Shown here in pieces: positions 1 through 7,217 of a stretch of 35,629 bases of DNA (position 1 is the first letter of the stretch; each line of letters starts with the position of its first letter). The notes beneath the pieces are model-generated. The model made no database searches. It was not told the DNA's origin and saw only the letters and a list, made by a program, of their open reading frames with translations. The position numbers and the translations under genes are program-made. Origin of the DNA: Candidatus Azambacteria bacterium (GTDB taxonomy: Bacteria; Patescibacteriota; Minisyncoccia; GWC2-36-17; WO2-46-25); assembly GCA_016234725.1 (NCBI GenBank), contig JACRAK010000019.1:69801-105429 (forward strand), in the 5' to 3' direction.

Positions 1-1
1 G

Positions 2-688
2 CAAAGCCATGTCGATATCCCTGCTCATTCCGCGCCTTTGGGGCTTGCGTTCTTTCCCGAAGAAGGGTGGCCTGAAGAGTATTGGCATGATCTGCTTGTC
101 GCATATCACGGTTCGTGGAACAAAAGCGAGCCGACAGGGTACAAGCTCGTGCGGTATCGTTTGGACGAGCAAGGAAATTACATAGGAGTTGAAGATTTCA
201 TTTCCGGGTGGCTGCAAAGCGATGGGACGGTGCTCGGCCGACCCGTTGATGTTCTCATTCAACCCGGAGGAGTGATATTCGTGTCTGACGACAAAGCAGG
301 CGTTATTTACCGCATTGCGCGTGCGGGGAAAGAGGATGACGTTACGGAACACATCCGGTCAAAGGCAGACCTTATCCGCGTTGTAGCGCCGGGGCCGGGA
401 GAGGCGATCACAAGTCCGATCACCGTGAAAGGAGAAGCGCGGGGATATTGGTTTTTTGAAGCGTCGTTTCCCGTGAAGCTGTTTGACGGTAACGGAAGAG
501 AAATAGCGGTAGGCATCGCGCAGGCTGAAAAAGAATGGATGACGACCGATTTCGTGCCGTTTTCAGCGACGCTTACATTCACAAAACCATCCACCGCGGC
601 AGGAACGCTCGTGTTTGAAAAAGACAATCCGTCCGGTTTGCCGGAGCATGCGGACGCATTGCGCATCCCCGTTGTTTTTGAAAAGTAG
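2..688 (+). CDS. PQQ-type glucose/sorbosone dehydrogenase, C-terminal part, with Gmad2-like domain (5' truncated)
   Basis: The open frame runs in from the left edge of the window; the codons before the TTG at 38 continue the conserved HSAPLGLAFF block, so this is a gene fragment and not a start. The block HGSWN followed by GRPVDVLIQPGG and SDDKAGVIYRI matches the last blades of soluble beta-propeller aldose/sorbosone dehydrogenases, which oxidise sugars with PQQ outside the cytoplasm. After the propeller, about 100 residues (from VVAPGPGEAI to the end) look like a Gmad2 immunoglobulin-like domain, usually found on surface or secreted proteins. The propeller assignment is firm. The Gmad2 call is by pattern and the substrate is unknown. 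The next gene has its own promoter. Confidence 0.8.
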   Translation, partial: QSHVDIPAHSAPLGLAFFPEEGWPEEYWHDLLVAYHGSWNKSEPTGYKLVRYRLDEQGNYIGVEDFISGWLQSDGTVLGRPVDVLIQPGGVIFVSDDKAGVIYRIARAGKEDDVTEHIRSKADLIRVVAPGPGEAITSPITVKGEARGYWFFEASFPVKLFDGNGREIAVGIAQAEKEWMTTDFVPFSATLTFTKPSTAAGTLVFEKDNPSGLPEHADALRIPVVFEK

Positions 689-723
689 CGAAAGCTCTTT
701 CCGGCGGCTTTTGCGGCATGGGA

Positions 724-751
724 TTGACCTGCGCTTTTTTTGTTTTATCTT
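724..751 (+). promoter_or_regulatory. Predicted promoter of the sigma factor gene
   Basis: TTGACC (724-729), a 16-base spacer and TATCTT (746-751), with the start codon about 57 bases further on. The -35 is good and the -10 fair. It lies directly after the stop codon of the dehydrogenase. Confidence 0.45.
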
Positions 752-807
752 ACACGGACAAATTTTGCTCGTTGAAAAAATATAACCATAAAACAAGGAG
801 GCAGTTT

Positions 808-1734
808 ATGAAGGCGACAGCGTTTATCTTTGAAGAAGAAGGCAAGGAAAATGACACGGAGGTTCCGGCGAGGGCAGCGGTTGATCCGCTAGCGATGTAT
901 TTTCAGGCAATACGCAAGTGCGAATTACTCACCGCGGAAGAAGAGATCGCGCTTGCGCGAAGGATCAAAAAAGAAGACAAGCAAGCGCGGGACGCGATGA
1001 TCAATATGAATCTTCGTCTTGTGGTCAATATCGCGAAGCGGCGTCTTCGCAGGGTACCGCTATTGCATTTGAAGCTCGCTGATCTTATTGCCGCGGGGAA
1101 CGAAGGACTTATCAAAGCAGTGGACAGATTCAAGCCGGCTCGCGGATGCCGTTTTTCTACGTATGCAACGTATTGGATCAAGCAGACGATTGATCGAGAG
1201 ATCGCAAATTGCGAACAAACGATCAGAAACCCGATACATATTGTCGATAGTTTTGCGTGGTATAACAAAACGGTATCTGTGCTGACCCACGAGCTTGGTA
1301 GAACGCCGACTGTCGCGGAGATCGCGATTAAGATGGAAAAAAGCGAGGCATGGGTAGAGGCGAGGATGAAGATCATCAAAAAATATGTTTTCCTTGATGC
1401 GCCACTTGCAAGCGGCGATACAGGAGAAAGTGCGCCCATATTCGGCGATCTCATCGAAGGAAGCGACGGGACCGAGGCGTATCGCTTTGCATTGCACTCC
1501 GCATTCAAGAAAAAATTTGCGGATGTATTTGAGCGTGTTTCGCTTAGCGAACAAGAGAAGGAAGTATTGTGTTTGCGTTATGGGATCGGCAGTGATGACG
1601 GCGAAGGGCTCACGCTTGATAAGATCGGCATCCGGCTCGGCCTCACGCGGGAGTGGATTCGCCAGATAGAAGCGAGAGCGCTTGGGAAGTTCAGAAAGGC
1701 GAAACACCTCAATTATTTGAGGGATCTCTTATAG
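808..1734 (+). CDS. RNA polymerase sigma-70 family factor (RpoD/RpoS-like)
   Basis: A 308-residue sigma factor. Region 1.2 (DPLAMYFQAIRKCELLT) is followed by region 2 with NMNLRLVVNIAKRR, DLIAAGNEGLIKAVDRF and FSTYATYWIKQTI, which recognise the -10 box and melt DNA. Region 3 is around residues 165-210 and region 4 ends in LTLDKIGIRLGLTREWIRQIEARAL, the -35-binding helix-turn-helix. There is no long region 1.1, so it has the size of an alternative or reduced primary factor. I start it at 808 and not at the in-frame ATG at 718, because AGGAGG sits 6 bases before 808 and the 718 start falls before the predicted promoter. A strong terminator follows. Whether it is the main sigma factor cannot be told from this window. 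Confidence 0.93.
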   Translation: MKATAFIFEEEGKENDTEVPARAAVDPLAMYFQAIRKCELLTAEEEIALARRIKKEDKQARDAMINMNLRLVVNIAKRRLRRVPLLHLKLADLIAAGNEGLIKAVDRFKPARGCRFSTYATYWIKQTIDREIANCEQTIRNPIHIVDSFAWYNKTVSVLTHELGRTPTVAEIAIKMEKSEAWVEARMKIIKKYVFLDAPLASGDTGESAPIFGDLIEGSDGTEAYRFALHSAFKKKFADVFERVSLSEQEKEVLCLRYGIGSDDGEGLTLDKIGIRLGLTREWIRQIEARALGKFRKAKHLNYLRDLL

Positions 1735-1758
1735 ACAGATCTTCGTAGTGCAAAAACC

Positions 1759-1796
1759 AAAAAGGGGGGTCGTTATCAAACGACCCCCCTTTTTTA
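1759..1796 (+). terminator. Rho-independent terminator after the sigma factor gene
   Basis: A 16-bp perfect stem (AAAAAGGGGGGTCGTT with its complement), a 4-base loop and a T-run. The A-run on the 5' side means it could work in both directions. Confidence 0.93.
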
Positions 1797-1863
1797 TTTT
1801 CTGATGAGGCCGCGCGGCGGAAATTCAAGGAATGCGTGGTATTTCTTATTTTTACAGAGGGGT

Positions 1864-1869
1864 TATACT
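1864..1869 (+). promoter_or_regulatory. -10 box TATACT placed for a leaderless transcript
   Basis: TATACT ends 6 bases before the ATG at 1876, so transcription would start at or next to the start codon. No Shine-Dalgarno site is present and no good -35 is visible. The same arrangement recurs at 16586 and 35526. Confidence 0.5.
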
Positions 1870-1875
1870 GAAAGT

Positions 1876-2406
1876 ATGGCTCATATACTATATGTGATCG
1901 CAAAAAACGGTTTTCGCGACGAGGAATATTTTATTCCTCGTGAGGTTTTGGAGGCTGCGGGACACGCGATCGTAACCGCAAGCAACGGGGAAGCAGGGGT
2001 GGTCGCGGTTGGGTCTCATGGCGGAGAAGCGCGTATTGATGCGACTATCGCAGATATGAAAGCGGCCGCATTTGACGCGGTGGTATTTGCAGGCGGACCG
2101 GGGGCGGCTGAAAATCTCGATAACGAAGAAAGCTATCGGTTGATCCGTGAAACCGTTGCCACGGGCAAGCTGCTTGGCGCAATGTGCATCGCCCCGACGA
2201 TACTTGCAAAAGCGGGTGTATTGCGGGGGAAGAAGGCGACGGTATGGAGTTCCCCGTTAGATCAAGACCCTATCGCTATTTTAGAGAATAATGGCGCGGA
2301 GTATATCGATGCGCCTGTGGTTGAGGATAGTAATATCATCACTGCGAACGGCCCGAAAACGGCGCATGCGTTTGGTGAAGCGCTTGTAGCGCGTTTGCAT
2401 TTTTAA
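1876..2406 (+). CDS. DJ-1/PfpI family protein
   Basis: A 176-residue single-domain protein of the DJ-1/PfpI (class I glutamine amidotransferase-like) family. The nucleophile elbow is GAMCIAPTILA near residue 99, with the cysteine in the expected place. An acidic residue of the FRDEE segment near residue 15 probably supplies the glutamate partner, and FAGGPGA near residue 73 is the usual glycine-rich strand end. Members act as glyoxalases, deglycases or stress chaperones, and sequence alone does not choose between them. I place the start at MAHILYV (1876) because the family begins there and a -10 box lies just upstream. Two short genes follow closely and may be co-transcribed. Confidence 0.88.
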   Translation: MAHILYVIAKNGFRDEEYFIPREVLEAAGHAIVTASNGEAGVVAVGSHGGEARIDATIADMKAAAFDAVVFAGGPGAAENLDNEESYRLIRETVATGKLLGAMCIAPTILAKAGVLRGKKATVWSSPLDQDPIAILENNGAEYIDAPVVEDSNIITANGPKTAHAFGEALVARLHF

Positions 2407-2408
2407 TT

Positions 2409-2699
2409 ATGGAAGAGAGAAATTTTGAGCGCATACGAAGAATAAGAATTCCCGATGAAGAAGTACCTGCATGGATGGAGACGCTTCGGGAAGGGGGATT
2501 TAATGATGACGAAATTGATACGATCATGGCGTATTGCGATGCCGCATATTTTGAATTAAAAAGATCGGGATTGGCAGAGCAGGAAGTTGAGAAGATAAAA
2601 GAATCCTTTCTCAAAGGATACGGGAAGGCGCTTAGTGAAGGGGAGATCGAATATATCCGTAAGGCTATCGAGCAGCAGCTTGATGAACGGGCGCCATGA
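2409..2699 (+). CDS. Hypothetical acidic helical protein, 96 residues
   Basis: Not recognised. It begins 2 bases after the stop of the DJ-1/PfpI gene and its stop overlaps the next start by 4 bases (ATGA), so translational coupling is likely. The sequence is charged and predicted almost entirely helical, with no membrane segment, cysteine pair or known motif. The overlaps on both sides are the main evidence that it is a real gene. Confidence 0.7.
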   Translation: MEERNFERIRRIRIPDEEVPAWMETLREGGFNDDEIDTIMAYCDAAYFELKRSGLAEQEVEKIKESFLKGYGKALSEGEIEYIRKAIEQQLDERAP

Positions 2700-2914
2700 G
2701 GTTTTTCATACACGTAAAACCAAAAAGCAGTACGGCGCGCGTCGAGCAGAAAAATGAAAAGGAGCTTACGGTGTGGGTGCGGGAAGTTCCGGAGGATGGG
2801 AAGGCGAATGACGCGGTAGTGCGAGCGGTCGCCGAGCATTTCGACGTCGCGCCTTCGCGCGTGAAAATTCTTCGCGGCGCAAGCGGCCGCAAAAAGGTGG
2901 TTGAGATCCTATAG
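2696..2914 (+). CDS. DUF167 (YggU/UPF0235) family protein
   Basis: A 72-residue protein with the full family pattern: an N-terminal strand with HVKPKSS, then VREVPEDGKANDAVVRAVAEHF and a final strand SGRKKVVEIL. The P..GKAN block is the family hallmark. The biochemical role of DUF167 is not established. The start overlaps the upstream stop by 4 bases, and a candidate small RNA unit begins right after it. Confidence 0.88.
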   Translation: MRFFIHVKPKSSTARVEQKNEKELTVWVREVPEDGKANDAVVRAVAEHFDVAPSRVKILRGASGRKKVVEIL

Positions 2915-2934
2915 TGGTATTGTGGACAACATTC

Positions 2935-2963
2935 TTGCGTTGTTTTTATGGCGGTGTGATAAT
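2935..2963 (+). promoter_or_regulatory. Predicted promoter without an associated ORF
   Basis: TTGCGT (2935-2940), a 17-base spacer and GATAAT (2958-2963), with TG one base before the -10 (extended -10). No ORF with a ribosome site follows before the terminator-like hairpin ending near 3118. Confidence 0.5.
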
Positions 2964-2969
2964 AAAAGC

Positions 2970-3118
2970 GCACCTTTTAACCGCCGTGGGGAGCGAACCC
3001 CACGCATAACGGCCGTATCCAACATAAGAACGTACTATCATTTTCTCTTTTCTGATTTTGTCTCATGGCGGGGCGCTTCGGACGGGGAGTATGATGTTCT
3101 TATGGATACGGCTTTTTT
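2970..3118 (+). ncRNA. Candidate small structured RNA (about 150 nt)
   Basis: Between the promoter at 2935-2963 and a T-run at 3113-3118 there is no convincing ORF but much dyad symmetry. A GTGGGG/CCCCAC hairpin lies at about 2987-3003. A long helix follows: the arm at 3012-3031 pairs with 3096-3112 (GCCGTATCC and ATAAGAAC against GTTCTTATGGATACGGC, with a 3-base bulge). It continues inward through ATCAT/ATGAT and CTC/GAG. The helix base is followed directly by six T, as in an intrinsic terminator. I see no SRP RNA, RNase P or tmRNA signature. It could be a free-standing RNA or only an elaborate 3' end. Confidence 0.4.
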
Positions 3119-3136
3119 CTTTTCTCAAAGCAACTC

Positions 3137-3258
3137 TTGACCCCGTTACAACCTCACCAAAAACCTCTTTTTTAATAAGAATACTAAGGCGAAGCCGCCT
3201 TACGGCTCTTACTTTGGAATATAGAGTGGCGCGTGTAAGGTTGTAAGCGGGGTTGACA
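3137..3258 (+). repeat. Family A palindromic element, copy 1
   Basis: A 122-bp element with arms TTGACCCCGTTACAACCTCA and its near-complement at 3238-3258, enclosing the shared interior AATAAG..CTAAGGCGAAGCCG..CTTACGGCT. Copies 2 to 4 are at 6233, 29654 and 30155. The outermost arm (CCCCGTTA) is shared; the next 7-8 bases differ between copies but remain paired. This copy lies between the candidate RNA and a tiny ORF. Confidence 0.85.
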
Positions 3259-3262
3259 CGAG

Positions 3263-3271
3263 TGGTATACT
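3263..3271 (+). promoter_or_regulatory. Extended -10 promoter TGGTATACT
   Basis: TG-G-TATACT just after family A copy 1. The TTGACA at 3253-3258 is only 7 bases upstream, too close to act as its -35, so this would be an extended -10 promoter for the small ORF at 3305. Confidence 0.45.
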
Positions 3272-3304
3272 AAGGGAACAACTAAATACAAAGGAGGGCA
3301 TATC

Positions 3305-3409
3305 ATGTTCACAAGACATTGGATGCTGCCTGCTGTGGCACATTGCTGCGACGGCAAACGAACCAAGGGTGGCAAGCAACGCTTGCCACCCTTGGTTCGT
3401 TTTCATTGA
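3305..3409 (+). CDS. Small ORF, 34 codons, ending inside a hairpin
   Basis: An ATG sits 7 bases after AAAGGAGGG, one of the best ribosome sites in the window, so the ORF is probably translated although nothing about its product is recognised. The peptide begins MFTRHWMLPAVAHCCDGKR and has a CC pair. Its second half (from codon 18) is encoded entirely by a perfect 22-bp inverted repeat (3356-3402), so the coding sequence runs through the hairpin and ends 5 bases after it. It has its own predicted promoter. It might be a leader peptide or a small protein, or the hairpin may simply be a terminator that happens to be open. Confidence 0.5.
   Translation: MFTRHWMLPAVAHCCDGKRTKGGKQRLPPLVRFH
3356..3402 (+). 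terminator. Perfect 22-bp hairpin overlapping the small ORF
   Basis: The 22-base arm at 3356-3377 and its exact complement at 3381-3402 are separated by AAC. Only TTTTC follows, so as a terminator the U-tract is short; the length and perfection of the stem are unusual. Confidence 0.6.
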
Positions 3410-3419
3410 ATGGCTAATA

Positions 3420-3451
3420 AAAAAGACCCGCTTGTATAAGCGGGTCTTTTT
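3420..3451. terminator. Bidirectional terminator between convergent units
   Basis: AAAAAGACCCGCTT, loop GTAT, then AAGCGGGTCTTTTT. It is symmetrical and serves the small ORF on the plus strand and the L,D-transpeptidase on the minus strand. Confidence 0.92.
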
Positions 3452-3460
3452 GGCCTGCGG

Positions 3461-4126
3461 TCAGATGATAAAAACCGCGGTTTTTCTGTTCGTCCATGAA
3501 AAGAGCCATTGTGCGTCGTCAAGGAAGACGCGGATGCAGCCGTGCGAATCCGGGCGGCCGGGGAGCGCGCCGGCATGGATCCAGTAATCCCCGTAGAATC
3601 TTATGGCGTATTTCATCGGCGCGCCGCCGTTTGGCGGCGGATACTTACTTGAAATACGATCGCGATCTTTTCCCAGTACGCAAAAGTTTCCAGTTGGCGT
3701 AATACATCTGCGCTTCTTTTCATGCGCCCTGCCGCATTCGACTCTTCCGGCTGAAGAAGAGATCGGCCCCCATAAAACGAGCGCGCCGTTTTCATAGGCG
3801 CCGAACGCTTGCGCGCCAAGATCGATGAGAATGAGCTTCCCCTCAAGGCCTGCCAGTTCGCGCGGTACCGGTGTGTCGTGTTCCGCCGCTTCCCAGTCGG
3901 AAGGGACTTTAAGCGTCATTCCTTCCTTGATGCGTTCGGGGGATATGCGATTGATCTTTGCGACTGTTTTCCAGTGCCCGCCGAACATCTTCCACAGCGT
4001 GCCGCCTTTCTTCACTTTTTCGAAATAGAATGATTGTCCATTCTCTTCCGCAAAAAGGATCAGCGGCATGCAGAAAAGAAAAAAACATACAGCGACAAAT
4101 ACCGTGCCCGTCAGCGTCTTTCCCAT
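3461..4126 (-). CDS. L,D-transpeptidase (YkuD) with LysM-like domain
   Basis: A 221-residue exported enzyme. Residues 5-26 form a hydrophobic signal segment (TVFVAVCFFLFCMPLILFA). Residues about 36-75 resemble a LysM peptidoglycan-binding repeat (GGTLWKMFGG..INRISPERIKEGMTLKVP). The C-terminal half is the YkuD catalytic domain, ending in H-x(n)-SHGCIRV with the active cysteine in SHGCIR. Such enzymes make 3-3 peptidoglycan cross-links or attach proteins to the wall, here on the outer face of the membrane. The start is supported by AAAGGAGG 5 bases upstream. It converges with the small ORF across a shared terminator. A weak possible promoter lies near 4180-4220 on this strand. Confidence 0.92.
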   Translation of the reverse strand: MGKTLTGTVFVAVCFFLFCMPLILFAEENGQSFYFEKVKKGGTLWKMFGGHWKTVAKINRISPERIKEGMTLKVPSDWEAAEHDTPVPRELAGLEGKLILIDLGAQAFGAYENGALVLWGPISSSAGRVECGRAHEKKRRCITPTGNFCVLGKDRDRISSKYPPPNGGAPMKYAIRFYGDYWIHAGALPGRPDSHGCIRVFLDDAQWLFSWTNRKTAVFII

Positions 4127-4287
4127 TCCATCCTCCTTTCATCGGGTAGTTTTGTTGTTAAGTTGCTAGAACTCATACCGTACAATACGCGTTCCGTCTT
4201 GTAAATGCTCAAGCACTTGATTTATATAGTTTTTTGTGGTACTTTTGTTTCGTGATACTCACGCCCGCGAGGGCTTTTTCTATTATG

Positions 4288-4418
4288 CCCGGTAGTAGAA
4301 CTTTGACTGTTGTTTCCAACAGCAGAAAAATTACCGGGAAAAAATTATCACATTAAATAAAGAATTGGCAATATAAACCTTATAATACGGTTTTAATTGT
4401 CAAAGTTTCACTACCGGG
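4288..4418. repeat. 131-bp inverted-repeat element abutting the typA start codon
   Basis: The 20-base arm at 4288-4307 (CCCGGTAGTAGAACTTTGAC) recurs inverted at 4399-4418 with 18 of 20 matches, and the second arm ends one base before the typA ATG. A TATAAT at 4381-4386 inside the element could be the typA -10 box. A related small hairpin with the same CCCGGTAGTAGAAC string occurs in the 16S intron at 34352-34384. The AT-rich interior has no ORF. A MITE-like insertion or a structured leader are both possible. Confidence 0.75.
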
Positions 4419-4419
4419 T

Positions 4420-6225
4420 ATGAACATCCGCAATATCGCCATTATCGCTCACGTAGACCACGGCAAAACGACGCTCGTGGACTCTTTGCTTAAGCAATCG
4501 GAGGCATTTAAGCTCAAAAGCGACGCCACGCAGGAGCTTATTATGGATTCAAACGCGATCGAGCGCGAGCGCGGCATCACTATTTTTTCAAAGAATGCTT
4601 CTTTTCGCTATCACGACGTGAAAGTGAATATCGTGGATACGCCGGGGCATGCCGATTTCGGCGGCGAGGTGGAGCGCATCATGCGCATGGTGGACGGCGT
4701 ATTGCTCGTGGTGGATGCAAAAGAAGGGCCGATGCCGCAGACGAAATTCGTACTGCGCAAAGCGATCCAGGCAGGGCACCCCGCGATCGTCGTGGTGAAT
4801 AAGATTGACAAGCAGGACGCGCGCCCGGCGTGGGCGCTTGAGCGCACCTACGATCTTTTCATCGAGCTTGGCGCGACCGACGAACAAATAGAGTTTCCGG
4901 TCATCTATGCGTCCGCGATGCAGGGCAAAGCGGGGACAGAACCGGATCTTGCGGCGATGACGAATATCCAGCCGCTGTTTGACGCGATCGTGAAGTATTT
5001 TCCCGCGCCGTCGGTGGATGCAAGCAAACCGCTTCAGATGCTCACGGTGAATTTGGTATACGATAATTATAAGGGCAAGATCGCCGTCGGGCGGCTGTAT
5101 GCGGGGACCCTGCGCAAAGGTGCGCAGGTGGCGCATATCGACCGGCAAGGGCATGTGAAAAAAGCGCAATTGACCAGCGTGATGCTTTTTGACGGGCTTG
5201 CGCGCACGGATGTGGAAGAGGCGATGGCGGGCGAGATCGTGGCGATCGCGGGCATTCCCGATATTTCCATCGGTGAAACGATCGCAGACCTTGCAAACCC
5301 CACGCCGTTGCCGGTGATCGCGATCGATGAGCCGACGATCAAAATGACGTTCGGCGTGAACACGTCGCCGGTGTCAGGCAAAGAAGGGCAGTATTGCACC
5401 TCGCGCAATTTAAAAGAGCGGCTGGAGCATGAACTTGAAACCGATGTCGCGCTTTCGGTCGCGCCGACGGACTCCGCGGATAAATGGGTGGTAGCGGGCC
5501 GCGGCGAACTGCATCTTGCGATCCTCATTGAAAAGATGCGCAGGGAGGGATACGAGCTTGAAGTGTCAAAGCCGGAAGTTATTTTTAAGGAAATGGAGGG
5601 GAAGACCGTGGAGCCGGTGGAGCTTGCGTCTATCGAAGTGCCCGAGCAGTTCTCGGGAACGGTGATCGAAATGATGGGCAAGCGCCTCGGGCAGATGAAG
5701 GATATGAAAGTGGACCGCGCGATCGCATACATGGATTTTGCGGTGCCGACGCGCGGGCTCATCGGCATCCGCAACCAGTTCCTCACCGCGACGAAAGGGA
5801 CGGGGATATTCAATACGATATTTTTGGGATACGAACCGTTTGCGGGCGCGCTCGATGCGGGCGCGCATGGTTCGCTGATCGCCTCGGAATCGGGTACGTC
5901 CACGGCATATTCTATGATGAACGTACAAGGGCGAGGCACGCTCTTTATCGCTCCCGCGACGGCGATCTACGAAGGCATGATCGTGGGCGAGAACGCGAAA
6001 GCGGAAGATCTTATCGTGAATGTGTGCAAGTTAAAAGAGCTGACGAACTTTAGAACGAAAGACGTCGGTGTCGGCGAGCATCTGGATGTGCCGCATCTCA
6101 TGGGGCTTGAGGACGCGCTTGATTATATCGGCGACGATGAACTTGTAGAAGTAACGCCCAAGAACGTCCGGCTCCGCAAGAAGCTTCTCACGGACGCCGA
6201 CCGGCGCAGAGCAAAGAAAGGATAA
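4420..6225 (+). CDS. typA: Ribosome-binding translational GTPase TypA/BipA
   Basis: A 601-residue, full-length TypA/BipA. The GTPase domain has G1 HVDHGKTT near residue 12, the switch I region ERERGITI, G3 [15 protein letters not shown] and G4 NKID near residue 128. EF-G-like domains II, III and V follow, then the TypA-specific C-terminal domain ([13 protein letters not shown] and [19 protein letters not shown] blocks). The protein binds the 70S ribosome at the EF-G site and affects assembly and stress growth. There is no Shine-Dalgarno site; the start codon touches an inverted-repeat element. It is followed 7 bases after the stop by a family A palindrome. Confidence 0.97.
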   Translation: MNIRNIAIIAHVDHGKTTLVDSLLKQSEAFKLKSDATQELIMDSNAIERERGITIFSKNASFRYHDVKVNIVDTPGHADFGGEVERIMRMVDGVLLVVDAKEGPMPQTKFVLRKAIQAGHPAIVVVNKIDKQDARPAWALERTYDLFIELGATDEQIEFPVIYASAMQGKAGTEPDLAAMTNIQPLFDAIVKYFPAPSVDASKPLQMLTVNLVYDNYKGKIAVGRLYAGTLRKGAQVAHIDRQGHVKKAQLTSVMLFDGLARTDVEEAMAGEIVAIAGIPDISIGETIADLANPTPLPVIAIDEPTIKMTFGVNTSPVSGKEGQYCTSRNLKERLEHELETDVALSVAPTDSADKWVVAGRGELHLAILIEKMRREGYELEVSKPEVIFKEMEGKTVEPVELASIEVPEQFSGTVIEMMGKRLGQMKDMKVDRAIAYMDFAVPTRGLIGIRNQFLTATKGTGIFNTIFLGYEPFAGALDAGAHGSLIASESGTSTAYSMMNVQGRGTLFIAPATAIYEGMIVGENAKAEDLIVNVCKLKELTNFRTKDVGVGEHLDVPHLMGLEDALDYIGDDELVEVTPKNVRLRKKLLTDADRRRAKKG

Positions 6226-6232
6226 ATAGGGT

Positions 6233-6351
6233 TTACCCCGTTACGATCTTATCGCTGTTTCACTTTTTAATAAGACGATAAGGCGAAGCCGTCTTGCGGC
6301 TATTGCTATGGAATATAGGGCGGCATGTAAAAGATCGTAATGGGGTTGATA
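6233..6351 (+). repeat. Family A palindromic element, copy 2
   Basis: Arms ACCCCGTTACGATCTT at the left and AAGATCGTAATGGGGTTGATA at the right, with the interior TTTTTAATAAGACGATAAGG..GAAGCCGTCTTGCGGCT in the same orientation as copy 1. The inner arm differs from copy 1 (CGATCTT against CAACCTC) while pairing is kept. The right end supplies the -35 of the next promoter. Confidence 0.85.
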
Positions 6352-6374
6352 TCTTTCGTTCTTTGTGGTACATA
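6346..6374 (+). promoter_or_regulatory. Promoter built on the right end of family A copy 2
   Basis: TTGATA (6346-6351), a 17-base spacer and TACATA (6369-6374) preceded by TGTGG. The -35 lies inside the element arm. Confidence 0.65.
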
Positions 6375-6439
6375 GGCATTAATGGAACATTGAAAAATAA
6401 CGCACCGGTGAACGACACCACATAAAGGAGGAAGTGATC

Positions 6440-6775
6440 ATGATGGTAAAAGTCCCTCAGGCGACCGCGGTCGGGGCCTACATTTTCATCGCGTGGTTCT
6501 TTCTGTGTTTCTTATTCTTTGCGGCGAGCGCGTATTTCCGCCATAGAATGCGGGCGAAAGAAATGAAGCGAAAGCGGGGAGTGATGAAGAGTTTCACGCA
6601 GGCACAGATACTGGCATTGCAGCGGCACGACAATGCGCTACGGCGGCTCGCGGCCTGGTCGTGTGCCAATAAAGGCGTCAACCCCGCAAGTTCTCCCGCA
6701 GCAAAGAAGATGATGGAAGAGTGCGCGAACGCCTTTCGCGCGCTGATGAGCGACAAAGATCTCGAAAAAAAATAA
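6440..6775 (+). CDS. Hypothetical small membrane protein, 111 residues
   Basis: Not recognised. One N-terminal membrane segment (AVGAYIFIAWFFLCFLFFAASAYF, residues about 10-33) is followed by a strongly basic cytoplasmic stretch (RHRMRAKEMKRKR) and a helical tail with a single cysteine. I choose the ATG at 6440 because AGGAGG ends 8 bases before it; the GTG at 6434 is too close to that site. It has its own promoter and shares a terminator with the next gene, 12 bases downstream, so the pair forms a two-gene unit. Confidence 0.75.
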   Translation: MMVKVPQATAVGAYIFIAWFFLCFLFFAASAYFRHRMRAKEMKRKRGVMKSFTQAQILALQRHDNALRRLAAWSCANKGVNPASSPAAKKMMEECANAFRALMSDKDLEKK

Positions 6776-6787
6776 GAGGAGGAAGAT

Positions 6788-7105
6788 ATGAATACATACT
6801 ATCAGGTTCTCGGCGCAGAGAAGGCTCATGAGATCTGCGAATCGTTCGGCTTAGCTCCCGCAGAGGAAGCGGTCGTCAGAGAGATATTCTCCCGGTGGGA
6901 CCTCGTTGATATGGATCTCAAAGGAGAAGATAAGGCGACAGTGAATGATGTGAAGGCGGTCATTGCGGCAAACACGTTAAAGAGCAGGACCCGTCGGCGA
7001 TTGATCTGCTTTGCTGTTTCGACGATCTGCAATGAGGCTAAGAAGATCGACTGGGCGATCGAAGAGATGAATAAATATAATAAGATGGGAAAAGACCTGC
7101 ACTAA
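6788..7105 (+). CDS. Hypothetical soluble helical protein, 105 residues
   Basis: Not recognised. A strong site (AGAGGAGG) precedes the ATG. The sequence is mixed-charge and predicted helical, with two cysteines (residues 17 and 76) and a basic patch SRTRRR near residue 67. There is no signal peptide or membrane segment. It is the second gene of a promoter-to-terminator unit with the membrane protein at 6440, and the two may act together; the sequence gives no function. Confidence 0.72.
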   Translation: MNTYYQVLGAEKAHEICESFGLAPAEEAVVREIFSRWDLVDMDLKGEDKATVNDVKAVIAANTLKSRTRRRLICFAVSTICNEAKKIDWAIEEMNKYNKMGKDLH

Positions 7106-7117
7106 GCGGGCGCGCGA

Positions 7118-7146
7118 AGCCCCTCGTTACCACGAGGGGCTTTTTA
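7118..7146 (+). terminator. Terminator of the 6440-7105 unit
   Basis: AGCCCCTCGT, a 4-base loop, ACGAGGGGCT and a T-run. Perfect 10-bp stem. Confidence 0.93.
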
Positions 7147-7217
7147 TTCCCTGCATCTTGCCCATACGCGTGCGCGGGAGTATTATATGATCAGTATCGT
7201 AGTAATATTTGCGGCAC

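Noticed and set aside
4263-4281. GCCC-GCGA-GGGC followed by TTTTT as a terminator
   Set aside because: Only a 4-bp stem and no gene upstream on that strand to end.
5067-5939. Long minus-strand open frame (290 codons) inside typA
   Set aside because: It is antisense to a certain gene and serine/isoleucine-rich from its codon bias; no ribosome site or family match. Similar antisense frames in groEL, smc and the yhaN-like gene were dropped for the same reason.
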